Of a stretch of DNA of 64,000 nt, positions 57,925 through 64,000 are shown piece by piece. The DNA is taken from the NCBI GenBank assembly GCA_910576775.1, contig CAJTJV010000005.1, positions 37,795 through 101,794 of the forward strand, given 5' to 3'. Every line of letters starts with the position of its first letter. Within the stretch, counting starts at the first letter, position 1. The stretch comes from an uncultured Muribaculaceae bacterium (GTDB lineage Bacteria; Bacteroidota; Bacteroidia; Bacteroidales; Muribaculaceae). Below the pieces are notes generated by a model, which made no database searches, was not told the DNA's origin, and saw only the letters and a program-made list of their open reading frames with translations. A program made the position numbers and the translations under genes.

Positions 57925-58591
57925 TCGCACGATTGTATTCGTTATCATAAAAAATGGCTATAAAATAATGTCCAAGGTATTCTTCAATCTTAAACCAAAC
58001 AGAGCGTTTAGAGTACAAATCCATCAGTTTAAGAGTAGACGCAACGTCTATTTTGTTGCCGGCTCTATCAGACATCGTGATTAAAACATGTTTCATCGGT
58101 TCAATCTCTTTTAATAATGAATCCTTGGGAGCAGGTAACTGATAAAAAGCAGCCTCATACCGTTTATTGTTTACTCGCATCTCATATCTGATATCTTCAT
58201 TTTTGGGAATTGCGATATCCTCATATTCAGGGAACATACAAGAATCCGTTGAACATGGCAAATAGTTCCCCTTGCTTAAAAATTGGTGACACAGATTATT
58301 AAATCGAATCCGAATGTTGGCAATATCTTTATCAGCAGTGGCCGAATATACGATAATACGACATACTTTATTATTGTTCTCTCCAATTTCTAAAATTACA
58401 TCCGAGCCATTGAATCTTCCTTCCAACTTGTCACTCTGAGACGAGGACCTAAAGCCCTTTTTTCGCAAAGCTTTAACCATTTCAGATTTAGGCCCATCGA
58501 CAGGGATTCCGAGGAACTGTGTTACGTCTTGTTGGGCATATGCACATATCGCAACCAAAACGAAGATAATGCCTGCTATTATCTTTTTCAT
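57908..58591 (-). CDS. Secreted protein of unknown function
   Basis: A 227-residue exported protein. I chose the ATG at 58591 because it begins a perfect signal peptide (MKKIIAGIIFVLVAICAYAQ). The mature protein begins QDVTQFLGIPVDGPKSEMVKALRKKGFRSS, a pattern seen in Bacteroidetes periplasmic proteins that share an FLGIPVDG start. It is alpha/beta in composition with two cysteines close together (CSTDSC). It is the first gene behind the structured leader and promoter at 58631-58886. Confidence 0.65.
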   Translation of the reverse strand: MKKIIAGIIFVLVAICAYAQQDVTQFLGIPVDGPKSEMVKALRKKGFRSSSQSDKLEGRFNGSDVILEIGENNNKVCRIIVYSATADKDIANIRIRFNNLCHQFLSKGNYLPCSTDSCMFPEYEDIAIPKNEDIRYEMRVNNKRYEAAFYQLPAPKDSLLKEIEPMKHVLITMSDRAGNKIDVASTLKLMDLYSKRSVWFKIEEYLGHYFIAIFYDNEYNRANGEDL

Positions 58592-58630
58592 ATTCTGATG
58601 TATGCGCACCTCAGTTCCCATAAGTGCAGT

Positions 58631-58668
58631 TAAAAATCAAGAAGCGTGGAACTGTAATGCCACGTCTT
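58631..58668 (-). terminator. Leader terminator
   Basis: On the minus strand AAGACGTGG pairs with CCACG-(C/T bulge)-TCTT through a 10-base loop and is followed by GATTTTTAAC. It lies between the structured leader and the secreted-protein gene, so it can either end a small RNA or act as an attenuator. Confidence 0.7.
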
Positions 58669-58669
58669 A

Positions 58670-58790
58670 ATGCGAAGGTGGTAGGAGTACCTTGATGAGC
58701 AGATGTGGGAATAACAGCCCCACGCATATGCGTGGAGACCATTACGCCGTCTCTTGCTCATGTGAATAAAGTTTCCTACGCTTATCGCAT
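58670..58790 (-). ncRNA. Structured leader RNA or small RNA
   Basis: Nested helices close on each other: ATGCGA/TCGCAT (58670-58675 with 58785-58790), GTAGGA/TCCTAC (58681-58686 with 58774-58779) and ATGAGCA/TGCTCAT (58695-58701 with 58755-58761). Inside are GAGAC/GTCTC (58735-58739 with 58749-58753) and the hairpin CCACGC-ATAT-GCGTGG (58720-58735). A competing helix GTGGG/CCCAC (58705-58709 with 58719-58723) excludes that hairpin. A promoter lies upstream and a terminator directly downstream on the minus strand. No known class is recognised. Confidence 0.65.
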
Positions 58791-58855
58791 ACAAGAAGAA
58801 GACATAACGCCTCTTTTTTTCAAAATATCATGATTGGATTACTCCTAATCAACTG

Positions 58856-58886
58856 CAAAGTTAAGACTTTTTGCGTTGCAAGTCAA
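58856..58886 (-). promoter_or_regulatory. Promoter of the leader RNA and cargo operon
   Basis: On the minus strand TTG (58884-58886), 20 bases, TAACTTTG (58856-58863), the full Bacteroidetes pattern. Transcription would begin near 58848 and run through the structured RNA. Confidence 0.65.
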
Positions 58887-58904
58887 TAGGCTTGGCAAAA
58901 ATAA

Positions 58905-58947
58905 GTTTGGTTTAGTTCTATATATAAATATATAAACTGAACCAAAC
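58905..58947. repeat. 13-bp inverted repeat around an AT alternation
   Basis: GTTTGGTTTAGTT (58905-58917) and AACTGAACCAAAC (58935-58947) pair with one mismatch around TATATA-rich spacer. A related GGTTTGGTTCGG...TATATATAAGG...CTAAACCGAAC arrangement occurs at about 55680-55730. The rest of 58948-59200 shows no gene. Confidence 0.6.
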
Positions 58948-59200
58948 CTATACAGATATGCGGGGCAAAAGAGAAATGACCGCTAAAATTTTTCTTTTCA
59001 CCAGCCCATATCACCACATCATTGTTACCACCGAAAAAAAAAGAAAATCAAGGCAAATAAATAAAGTTAACGACCGCAAATCATCTATAATTCGCTTCTA
59101 TACAGTTGTCAGCAACTCTCTATATAGTACGGATTTAGTACAGTTTTGCGTGGATATATTATTGATAATCAGTACAAATATGCCATAAACTAAAATTGAG

Positions 59201-59535
59201 GTTAGATTTTCCTCTTTCCTCAGTTTGTTCTTGAGAAAGGTGTAGTCGGCGTTGCTGATTACATTCTCCAGAAAGGAGCGTTGCTGAACCTTTACAGATT
59301 TTAGCCTCAATCGAGACTTATTGCAGAAAGTGAGATACTTGTTCAGAGCCTGAATACGGAGATTGACCGTCTTAGGCTTGAACGATTCGATGAGATAGGT
59401 TTTGTAGAGCAACAAGTTTTTCTTGTTGAGCTCTTTATGACGTGAAAAGAACTCATTGACCGCATAGCAATACGCGGCAATGGTATTCTTCGCCATATTC
59501 CCATCTCTAAGGAAGATTTCAAAGTCTTTTGTCAT
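59201..59535 (-). pseudogene. N-terminal half of the hsdS-shuffling tyrosine recombinase
   Basis: Residues 1-112 form the SAM-like DNA-binding domain (MTKDFEIFLRDGNMAKNTIA, YKTYLIESFKPKTVNLRIQALNKYL, FLENVISNADYTFLKNKLRKEENLT) of the enzyme whose catalytic half lies at 53632-54105. After codons LT the frame runs about 33 codons into the inserted element and stops. Recombinases of this family sit beside type I restriction hsdS genes in Bacteroidetes and invert specificity segments. It diverges from the silent hsdS cassette across a 108-base gap. Confidence 0.85.
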
Positions 59536-59542
59536 ATTGTAA

Positions 59543-59573
59543 ATCTTATTAGTGAGACAGATACTAATAAGAT
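59543..59573. promoter_or_regulatory. Inverted repeat upstream of the recombinase start
   Basis: ATCTTATTAGT and ACTAATAAGAT (11 bases, perfect, 9-base spacer) lie 8 bases before the recombinase ATG, suiting an operator or regulatory RNA hairpin. Confidence 0.5.
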
Positions 59574-59643
59574 ATAAGCAAAGGTTTACTTTAAGTAATT
59601 CCTATTATCGGAATAAACGCCTCATCGCATAATTACCAATGCG

Positions 59644-60456
59644 ATGGAAAAACTGACAAAGAAGCTAAATATACTCCTTGCCGAAAGAGCAGAATTAGAA
59701 GCTGGTTTATTTGATAGGCTTTACAAATCTATTCTTCAAGAAGCAATTCAAGGACGACTTGTTCCGCAGATTGAATCGGAGGGAACAGCCGAAGAATTGC
59801 TTGAAGAAATCAGAACCGAGAAGAGACGGCTTGTTAGAGAGGGCAAGCTTAAAAAGTCAGCCATCGCCAACGAAAGCCGCATCTTCCGAGGTGACGATAA
59901 CAAGTATTATGAGCAGATAGGATATAAAGTGACTAATATTGACGGAGAGATTCCTTTCGATATTCCTGAAACTTGGAGATGGATTCGCTTGGGATATGTT
60001 ATTGATTTTTCCTCAAATAGCTCAATGAAATCTGAAAATATTCATCAAGACGCTTGGATTCTTGATTTAGAGGATATTGAAAGGGAATCCGGAATTTTGC
60101 TACGACGAAAGAAGATGTCAGAGTCAAATGCGAAAAGTGATAAACATCGCTTTTATGCTGGAAATATTTTATACAGTAAGTTACGTCCATATCTAAACAA
60201 AGTACTTATAGCAGATATTGATGGCTATTGTACATCGGAAATTCTTGCTTTTGATTTTGGCAAAATAAATTCTGAGTACGCTCTCGCATATTTACGAAGT
60301 CCATTTTTCGTAGAGTACGCCATGTCAGATGCTTACGGCGTTAAGATGCCTCGTTTAGGAAGTAAACAAGGTAACAAGGCTCTTATGCCAATTCCTCCTT
60401 TGAATGAACAACATCGTATTGTGAATCAAATTAAACGATTAAAATGTAAACTCTGA
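59644..60456 (+). CDS. hsdS': Silent half-HsdS specificity cassette
   Basis: A 270-residue protein with one target recognition domain. It begins with the HsdS central conserved helix (YKSILQEAIQGRLVPQIESEGTAEELLEEIRTEKRRL), then FRGDDNKYYEQIG and PFDIPETWRWIRLG, a variable TRD, and the distal coiled coil PPLNEQHRIVNQIKR. It faces the expressed hsdS tail-to-tail, overlapping its end by 18 bases. The usual two TRDs are not both present, so it is a donor cassette rather than an active subunit. A hairpin (CATCGCAT at 59623-59630, ATGCGATG at 59639-59646) covers its own start codon and would limit expression. Confidence 0.85.
   Translation: MEKLTKKLNILLAERAELEAGLFDRLYKSILQEAIQGRLVPQIESEGTAEELLEEIRTEKRRLVREGKLKKSAIANESRIFRGDDNKYYEQIGYKVTNIDGEIPFDIPETWRWIRLGYVIDFSSNSSMKSENIHQDAWILDLEDIERESGILLRRKKMSESNAKSDKHRFYAGNILYSKLRPYLNKVLIADIDGYCTSEILAFDFGKINSEYALAYLRSPFFVEYAMSDAYGVKMPRLGSKQGNKALMPIPPLNEQHRIVNQIKRLKCKL
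59866..59921 (+). repeat. Inversion repeat, cassette copy
   Basis: This 56-base stretch is repeated inverted at 60989-61044 with one mismatch; the inner 44 bases (59878-59921 and 60989-61032) are identical. Both encode IANESRIFRGDDNKYYEQIG in frame, directly before the second target recognition domain, so inversion between them swaps that domain cleanly. Confidence 0.9.
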
Positions 60457-60988
60457 TAGTTCCTGTAATCTATGGACAATTCTTCTCTGCTCTTCAAATG
60501 GAGGTAGAGGGAAAAGTTTATTTTCAACGTAGCCGCTGATTATTCGCTGTTGATTAGCTGTACCTTTGAATGTTGCTTCATCAATGAAACATGGACTTTG
60601 AAGAAAGGCAAGCACATATTCAGGAGATATTAGATTGGCAAGAGGCCTAAGCACTTTTAACTCCGTCGTTCCTGCTCCTATCCCAGACGGAAGGCCATGA
60701 AAAATAACAGATTTCCGATTCTGAAAGCACGGAGTAATCTTAGCAAAAGCAATATCACCATCAGCGAAGTGAGTATATCCTTGCTTTATGCTTTTCCACT
60801 TAGTCAATTGAAATGTGAACCCCGACCCGTATCCAGCATTAACGGCCTCCATAGGTACGAAAGCGGCCTCAGTATCATCCTTAGCTTCGTTCTTGGGATT
60901 GATTTGAAAGATAGCTTCCATCCGACACCATCGCCACGAGACTGGAATATCAAAGGGTATTTCTTCGCTGATTTCTTTTGTATTTGAG
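59922..60988. other. Invertible segment of the hsdS shufflon
   Basis: About 1.07 kb between the two inverted repeats contains both alternative second recognition domains in opposite orientation. Flipping it replaces the C-terminal half of the expressed HsdS and leaves a matching silent remainder. Confidence 0.8.
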
Positions 60989-61962
60989 CCTATCTGCTCA
61001 TAATACTTGTTATCGTCACCTCGGAAGATGCGACTTTCGTTGGCTATTGCGGACTTCTTTAGCTTCCCTTCTTTGACCAACCGTCTCTTTTCTGCTCTAA
61101 TTTCTTCAAGCAATTCTTCAGCTGTTCCTTCTGATTCTATTTGAGGGACGAGTTCACCTTGAATAGCTTCTCGTAATATGGACGCTTTTATTTTTGCAAA
61201 TAACTCTTGATTGATAGTATTCAAAAGCTCTTCATCGTGTTCGTATTGATTGAATATTGGTGCGAGTTTTTCAATTTTTGAAATTATATGTTCTTGTTCT
61301 GACAAGGGTGGTAAAGGGAACAACACCTCTAACACATTTGAAACGGCAAGTCCCGGTTGTGCCGTTGCTGTGGCATATTGATTGAGGTTTAATGCTGTTA
61401 AAAAATGATACAGAAAAATAGGAGAGATAATCTGATAGGAGTCAACGACTACCGCATGTTCTGTCGCATAGAAATCTCCATATTCGATATTTAGACATCC
61501 GCATAATGCACCTTGACGACCAACAATAGCGTAATGGCCACTTGTGTTATATAAAGATACATATCCACGCAAACCATTTCCTCCCACGCATCGATATGGA
61601 TGCGAAACGGACTTGTCTTGAAAAATTTCAGAAGATGGAATATTCTTTCCAGCTTGCATTGAGCATATATGCTTAATTCGGCACCATTCCCAGCCATTCG
61701 GGAGGTCGAAGGGAATCTCATCGTCGATGCAACGGACGGCGCCGGTGGCGAGAGTCTTCTCATAATAGGAATTGTCCTCACCACGATAGATGATCGTTTC
61801 GTTTTTGTCGCGTTTGACTTTCTTCTCTTTTACAAGACGAGCCTTCTCTGCCCGGATACGTTCAAGAAGAACGGATGCGGGTTCGTTATTGGGGTCTTGG
61901 GGTACGAGCTTACCTTGAATGGCCCACTGAAGTATGCTATTACGGAGTTGTTTGCCAGTCAT
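60439..61962 (-). CDS. hsdS: Type I restriction-modification specificity subunit (expressed)
   Basis: A 507-residue HsdS that reads the bipartite target and tethers HsdM and HsdR. It has two halves: TRD1 (about 75-215, after PFDLPNGWEWCRIKHI) with coiled coil PPLSEQEHIISKIEKLAP, then the central conserved region (FAKIKASILREAIQGELVPQIESEGTAEELLEEIRAEKRRL), and TRD2 (about 330-490, after PFDIPVSWRWCRMEAIF) with coiled coil PPFEEQRRIVHRLQEL. The inversion repeat lies before TRD2. It starts 2 bases after hsdM. Confidence 0.93.
   Translation of the reverse strand: MTGKQLRNSILQWAIQGKLVPQDPNNEPASVLLERIRAEKARLVKEKKVKRDKNETIIYRGEDNSYYEKTLATGAVRCIDDEIPFDLPNGWEWCRIKHICSMQAGKNIPSSEIFQDKSVSHPYRCVGGNGLRGYVSLYNTSGHYAIVGRQGALCGCLNIEYGDFYATEHAVVVDSYQIISPIFLYHFLTALNLNQYATATAQPGLAVSNVLEVLFPLPPLSEQEHIISKIEKLAPIFNQYEHDEELLNTINQELFAKIKASILREAIQGELVPQIESEGTAEELLEEIRAEKRRLVKEGKLKKSAIANESRIFRGDDNKYYEQIGSNTKEISEEIPFDIPVSWRWCRMEAIFQINPKNEAKDDTEAAFVPMEAVNAGYGSGFTFQLTKWKSIKQGYTHFADGDIAFAKITPCFQNRKSVIFHGLPSGIGAGTTELKVLRPLANLISPEYVLAFLQSPCFIDEATFKGTANQQRIISGYVENKLFPLPPFEEQRRIVHRLQELSEFTF
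60989..61044 (-). repeat. Inversion repeat, expressed-gene copy
   Basis: Reverse-complement partner of 59866-59921 (one mismatch in 56 bases), within the expressed hsdS immediately before TRD2. Confidence 0.9.
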
Positions 61963-61964
61963 AG

Positions 61965-63467
61965 TCAGTCGATTTCAATCTTAAATCCGAGAATATCCTG
62001 TATCTCTTGCAATGTTTTGTCAATCTGATGTTCGAGAGCCTTACGTTTCTTGTAATACTCTTCGAGTAACTGCTTGGGCGGAAGTACTTCCTCTTCTTCC
62101 TTGGGGAATTTACAGCGGTCGAAATTACAGTCACTCTCAATCAATTCCATGACAGTGAAACAACGTGACTTTTCATCATTGTCTGATACAATCTCTTTTC
62201 GGTCATTCCACCATTCTGAAATCGGAGCGGTATGCTCCAGCTTCATTGACTTGGTTTTAGAGAAATGCTTATACCCCTCTGGCATATCAAGACGATAGAA
62301 CCATGTTTCTTTCGTAGAAAATCCCTCCGGTGCACCCTCAGCACGCTCGTTGTTGAAGAAGATTATGTTTGTAGCAATACTCGTGTACGGCGCAAAGATG
62401 CTACCGGGCAAGCGTATTATGGTATGAAGATTGAATTCTTTAAGCAGCTTGGCGCGGATAGCCAATTTAGCATTATCTGTTCCAAACAGAAACCCGTCTG
62501 GAACAATAACTGCCGCCCGACCTTTTTCTCTGAGACGATACATTATAAGTACCATAAAAAGATCGGCGGTTTCGCTACTACGCATGTCTGATGGAAAGTG
62601 TGATTTGACGTTCGACTTTTCATTGCCACCATATGGCGGGTTCATCAGTATTACATCAAATTTATCTTCGTCGGTGTAATTCAGTACATCTTTTATTAGC
62701 GAATTATCATGATAAACAAGCGGATTATCAATGCCATGCAACAACAGATTAGTGACACACAGCATATAGGGAAATTGTTTCTTCTCTATACCGTAAACCG
62801 AGTGATTAAATAGCTCTCGGTCATCCGCTGTCTTGACACGTTCGTCAAGGGCATTGAGCCAACTGGTAATAAAGCCGCCCGTACCACATGCGAAATCAGC
62901 CATTCTCTCACCAATCTCAGGATTAATTATGCTAGCCATAAAGTCGGTTAATGCACGAGGCGTGTAAAATTCGCCCGATGAGCCGGCTGCCTGCATTTCT
63001 TTGAGGATTGTTTCGTATATTTCCCCGAATGCGTGGCTTTCTTCATAATCACCGAGATTAAGGCCGTCAATAACATTTATAACCTGTCGCAGCTGCACTC
63101 CATCCTTCATATATTGGTTTGCATCTTCAAACATAGTCTTGACAATAGCATGGCGAATCGGAGTATCAGGGGTTACTTCAATTTCCTTCAGGCTATTGAA
63201 CAGAGTGTTATTGACAAAGTCCAGCAGGTCATCGCCGGTCAAAGCGTTTCCGGAGCCATCGTCATGAGCCCAGTTTCGCCAGCGACATTCCTCGGGGACA
63301 ATGGATTTATAATCGTCTGAATCCATCTCCCAGTCGTTTTCTTTCTCATCATAGACCTTAAGAAACAACAACCATGCCATTTGCTCAATTCTCTGAGCAT
63401 CGCCGCTGATGCCGGCATCGTTACGCATAATATTTCGGATGCGCTTTACAAAGTTTGAAAGGCTCAT
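61965..63467 (-). CDS. hsdM: Type I restriction-modification methyltransferase subunit
   Basis: A 500-residue N6-adenine methyltransferase. It has the N-terminal HsdM helical domain (FVKRIRNIMRNDAGISGDAQRIEQMAWLLFLKVYD), the SAM-binding DFACGTGGF (191-199) and the catalytic NPPYGG (276-281). Two copies with one HsdS form the methylase. It follows hsdR by 8 bases on the same strand, so hsdR-hsdM-hsdS form one operon. Confidence 0.96.
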   Translation of the reverse strand: MSLSNFVKRIRNIMRNDAGISGDAQRIEQMAWLLFLKVYDEKENDWEMDSDDYKSIVPEECRWRNWAHDDGSGNALTGDDLLDFVNNTLFNSLKEIEVTPDTPIRHAIVKTMFEDANQYMKDGVQLRQVINVIDGLNLGDYEESHAFGEIYETILKEMQAAGSSGEFYTPRALTDFMASIINPEIGERMADFACGTGGFITSWLNALDERVKTADDRELFNHSVYGIEKKQFPYMLCVTNLLLHGIDNPLVYHDNSLIKDVLNYTDEDKFDVILMNPPYGGNEKSNVKSHFPSDMRSSETADLFMVLIMYRLREKGRAAVIVPDGFLFGTDNAKLAIRAKLLKEFNLHTIIRLPGSIFAPYTSIATNIIFFNNERAEGAPEGFSTKETWFYRLDMPEGYKHFSKTKSMKLEHTAPISEWWNDRKEIVSDNDEKSRCFTVMELIESDCNFDRCKFPKEEEEVLPPKQLLEEYYKKRKALEHQIDKTLQEIQDILGFKIEID

Positions 63468-63475
63468 ATATAGTG

Positions 63476-64000
63476 TTATGCTACGTTATAAATCAGTTCC
63501 TTCAATTCATTTACAGCCTCTATATAGCCTTCTTTCCCGCCAAATAGTTTTGCGATAGTAGCCGGTGAGCCAAATTTTCTGAAAGGATCGTTTTTCAATA
63601 CTGAAATGTTTTCGAGTTCAGAGATTCCTTCGGTCATATATTTGTCAAGAAGCGCGGCCAAAACAAGCTGAGCTTTTTCGCCATACTTACTGAAAATGTC
63701 TCTTTTTTTCACTTGCTCCGCTCTCTCACGGCGCGTTAAGGTCTTCTTCCCATATGCGACATGGCAGATGAAATCGAAGTCATCAACATCATCCATGTTT
63801 TGTTCATGCTTTAGAGCGGAAAGGTCAATACCTACCTCCTTAAGCATTTCTGACATTTCTTCTTTTTTCTTAAGTTTTTTCCAACGTGATGTGAATGTCT
63901 CAATAGTCGCGTAGGAGTCAATAATGCTCTTCTTTGTGTAGTCAGTAATACTTTCGGTACGAAGTAATTTGCCGTTTGTGTCATAGACTGAGACCATCTT
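63476..64000 (-). CDS. hsdR: Type I restriction endonuclease subunit, C-terminal part (5' end outside window)
   Basis: The last ~173 residues of an HsdR subunit. The C-terminal helical domain that contacts HsdM/HsdS is visible: ITDYTKKSIIDSYATIETFTSRW, FDFICHVAYGKKTLTRRERAEQVKKRD, and SPATIAKLFGGKEGYIEAVNELKELIYNVA. The nuclease and helicase domains lie beyond the right edge. It is the first gene of the operon in this orientation. Confidence 0.9.
   Translation of the reverse strand, partial: KMVSVYDTNGKLLRTESITDYTKKSIIDSYATIETFTSRWKKLKKKEEMSEMLKEVGIDLSALKHEQNMDDVDDFDFICHVAYGKKTLTRRERAEQVKKRDIFSKYGEKAQLVLAALLDKYMTEGISELENISVLKNDPFRKFGSPATIAKLFGGKEGYIEAVNELKELIYNVA

Larger units (their letters stand above)
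54101..59205. mobile_element. 5.1 kb integrative element inserted in the hsdS recombinase gene
   Basis: The element is bounded by a direct repeat GTTAG (54101-54105 and 59201-59205), and both ends carry TGCCATA a few to 20 bases inside. Joining the flanks at one copy of the repeat restores the codons for KLRKEENLTWYFVVRF, the sequence expected of an intact family member. Cargo: one integrase, a small membrane protein, an ExoX-C-like protein, a lipoprotein, a secreted protein and a structured leader RNA. No relaxase or replication gene is present. Confidence 0.8.

Noticed and set aside
58690..58720. Hammerhead-ribozyme-like TTGATGAG in the structured leader
   Set aside because: The conserved C before TGATGA and the GAAA element are missing, so the catalytic core is not present.
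58958..59188. 76-codon plus-strand frame at the right end of the inner element
   Set aside because: It is low-complexity, lies against the insertion edge and antisense to the run-on of the split recombinase frame; no start signal supports it.

Overview
The window reads as a chromosomal segment of a gut Bacteroidales bacterium, most likely a Muribaculaceae-type organism. The support is a SusC/SusD polysaccharide locus, an LpxC-FabZ fusion, lipoproteins with Bacteroidetes-style lipoboxes, and many promoters with the Bacteroidetes -33/-7 pattern (TTTG or TTG, about 20 bases, TAnnTTTG) in place of Shine-Dalgarno-rich starts. Species-level placement is inference.

Region 1 (1-9917) is a polysaccharide utilisation locus: the end of susC, then susD, a GH43-like protein, a GH144-family protein and a GH3 beta-glucosidase. 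GH144 next to GH3 and a SusCD pair is the arrangement known for beta-1,2-glucan use. Region 2 (9928-19245, minus strand) holds an outer-membrane beta-barrel protein, a 1283-residue secreted protein with seven 79-residue repeats, and a membrane pyrophosphatase. Region 3 (19354-27040, minus strand) carries hemW, an AddB-like nuclease, DNA polymerase III delta-prime and an MlaE/MlaF lipid transporter pair as one tightly packed run, followed by a Crp/Fnr regulator. Region 4 (27247-39102) is housekeeping: lpxD, lpxC-fabZ, lpxA, the RNase P RNA gene, pyrG, yidC, folE, a SPOR-domain protein, tpiA and a DoxX-type membrane protein with a DUF1599 partner.

Region 5 (39170-40709) is a decayed prophage: fragments of a tape-measure protein, a tail-assembly-like protein and the tail of a structural protein, interrupted by a tiny membrane-protein gene with its own consensus promoter. 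Region 6 (40789-45478) is bioA-bioF, a membrane-anchored NucA-type nuclease and mnmE.

Region 7 (45479 to about 53620) is a mobilizable island beginning exactly at the mnmE 3' end. It has a triple-HTH protein, a tyrosine integrase, a HigBA toxin-antitoxin pair, a membrane protein, an excisionase-like HTH protein, a DnaD-like and a DnaC-like replication pair, MobC, a MobA relaxase and a coiled-coil accessory protein.

Region 8 (53632-64000) is a type I restriction-modification locus (hsdR, hsdM, hsdS, plus a silent inverted half-hsdS) with its shuffling recombinase. That recombinase gene is cut in two by a separate 5.1 kb integrative element (54101-59205) flanked by a 5-base direct repeat. Removing the element in silico rebuilds the recombinase reading frame exactly, so the element looks like a reversible block on restriction-specificity switching. 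The element carries its own integrase, an ExoX-C-like protein, two exported proteins and a promoter-driven, highly structured leader RNA ending in a terminator. This nested arrangement and the leader RNA are the most unusual things in the window.
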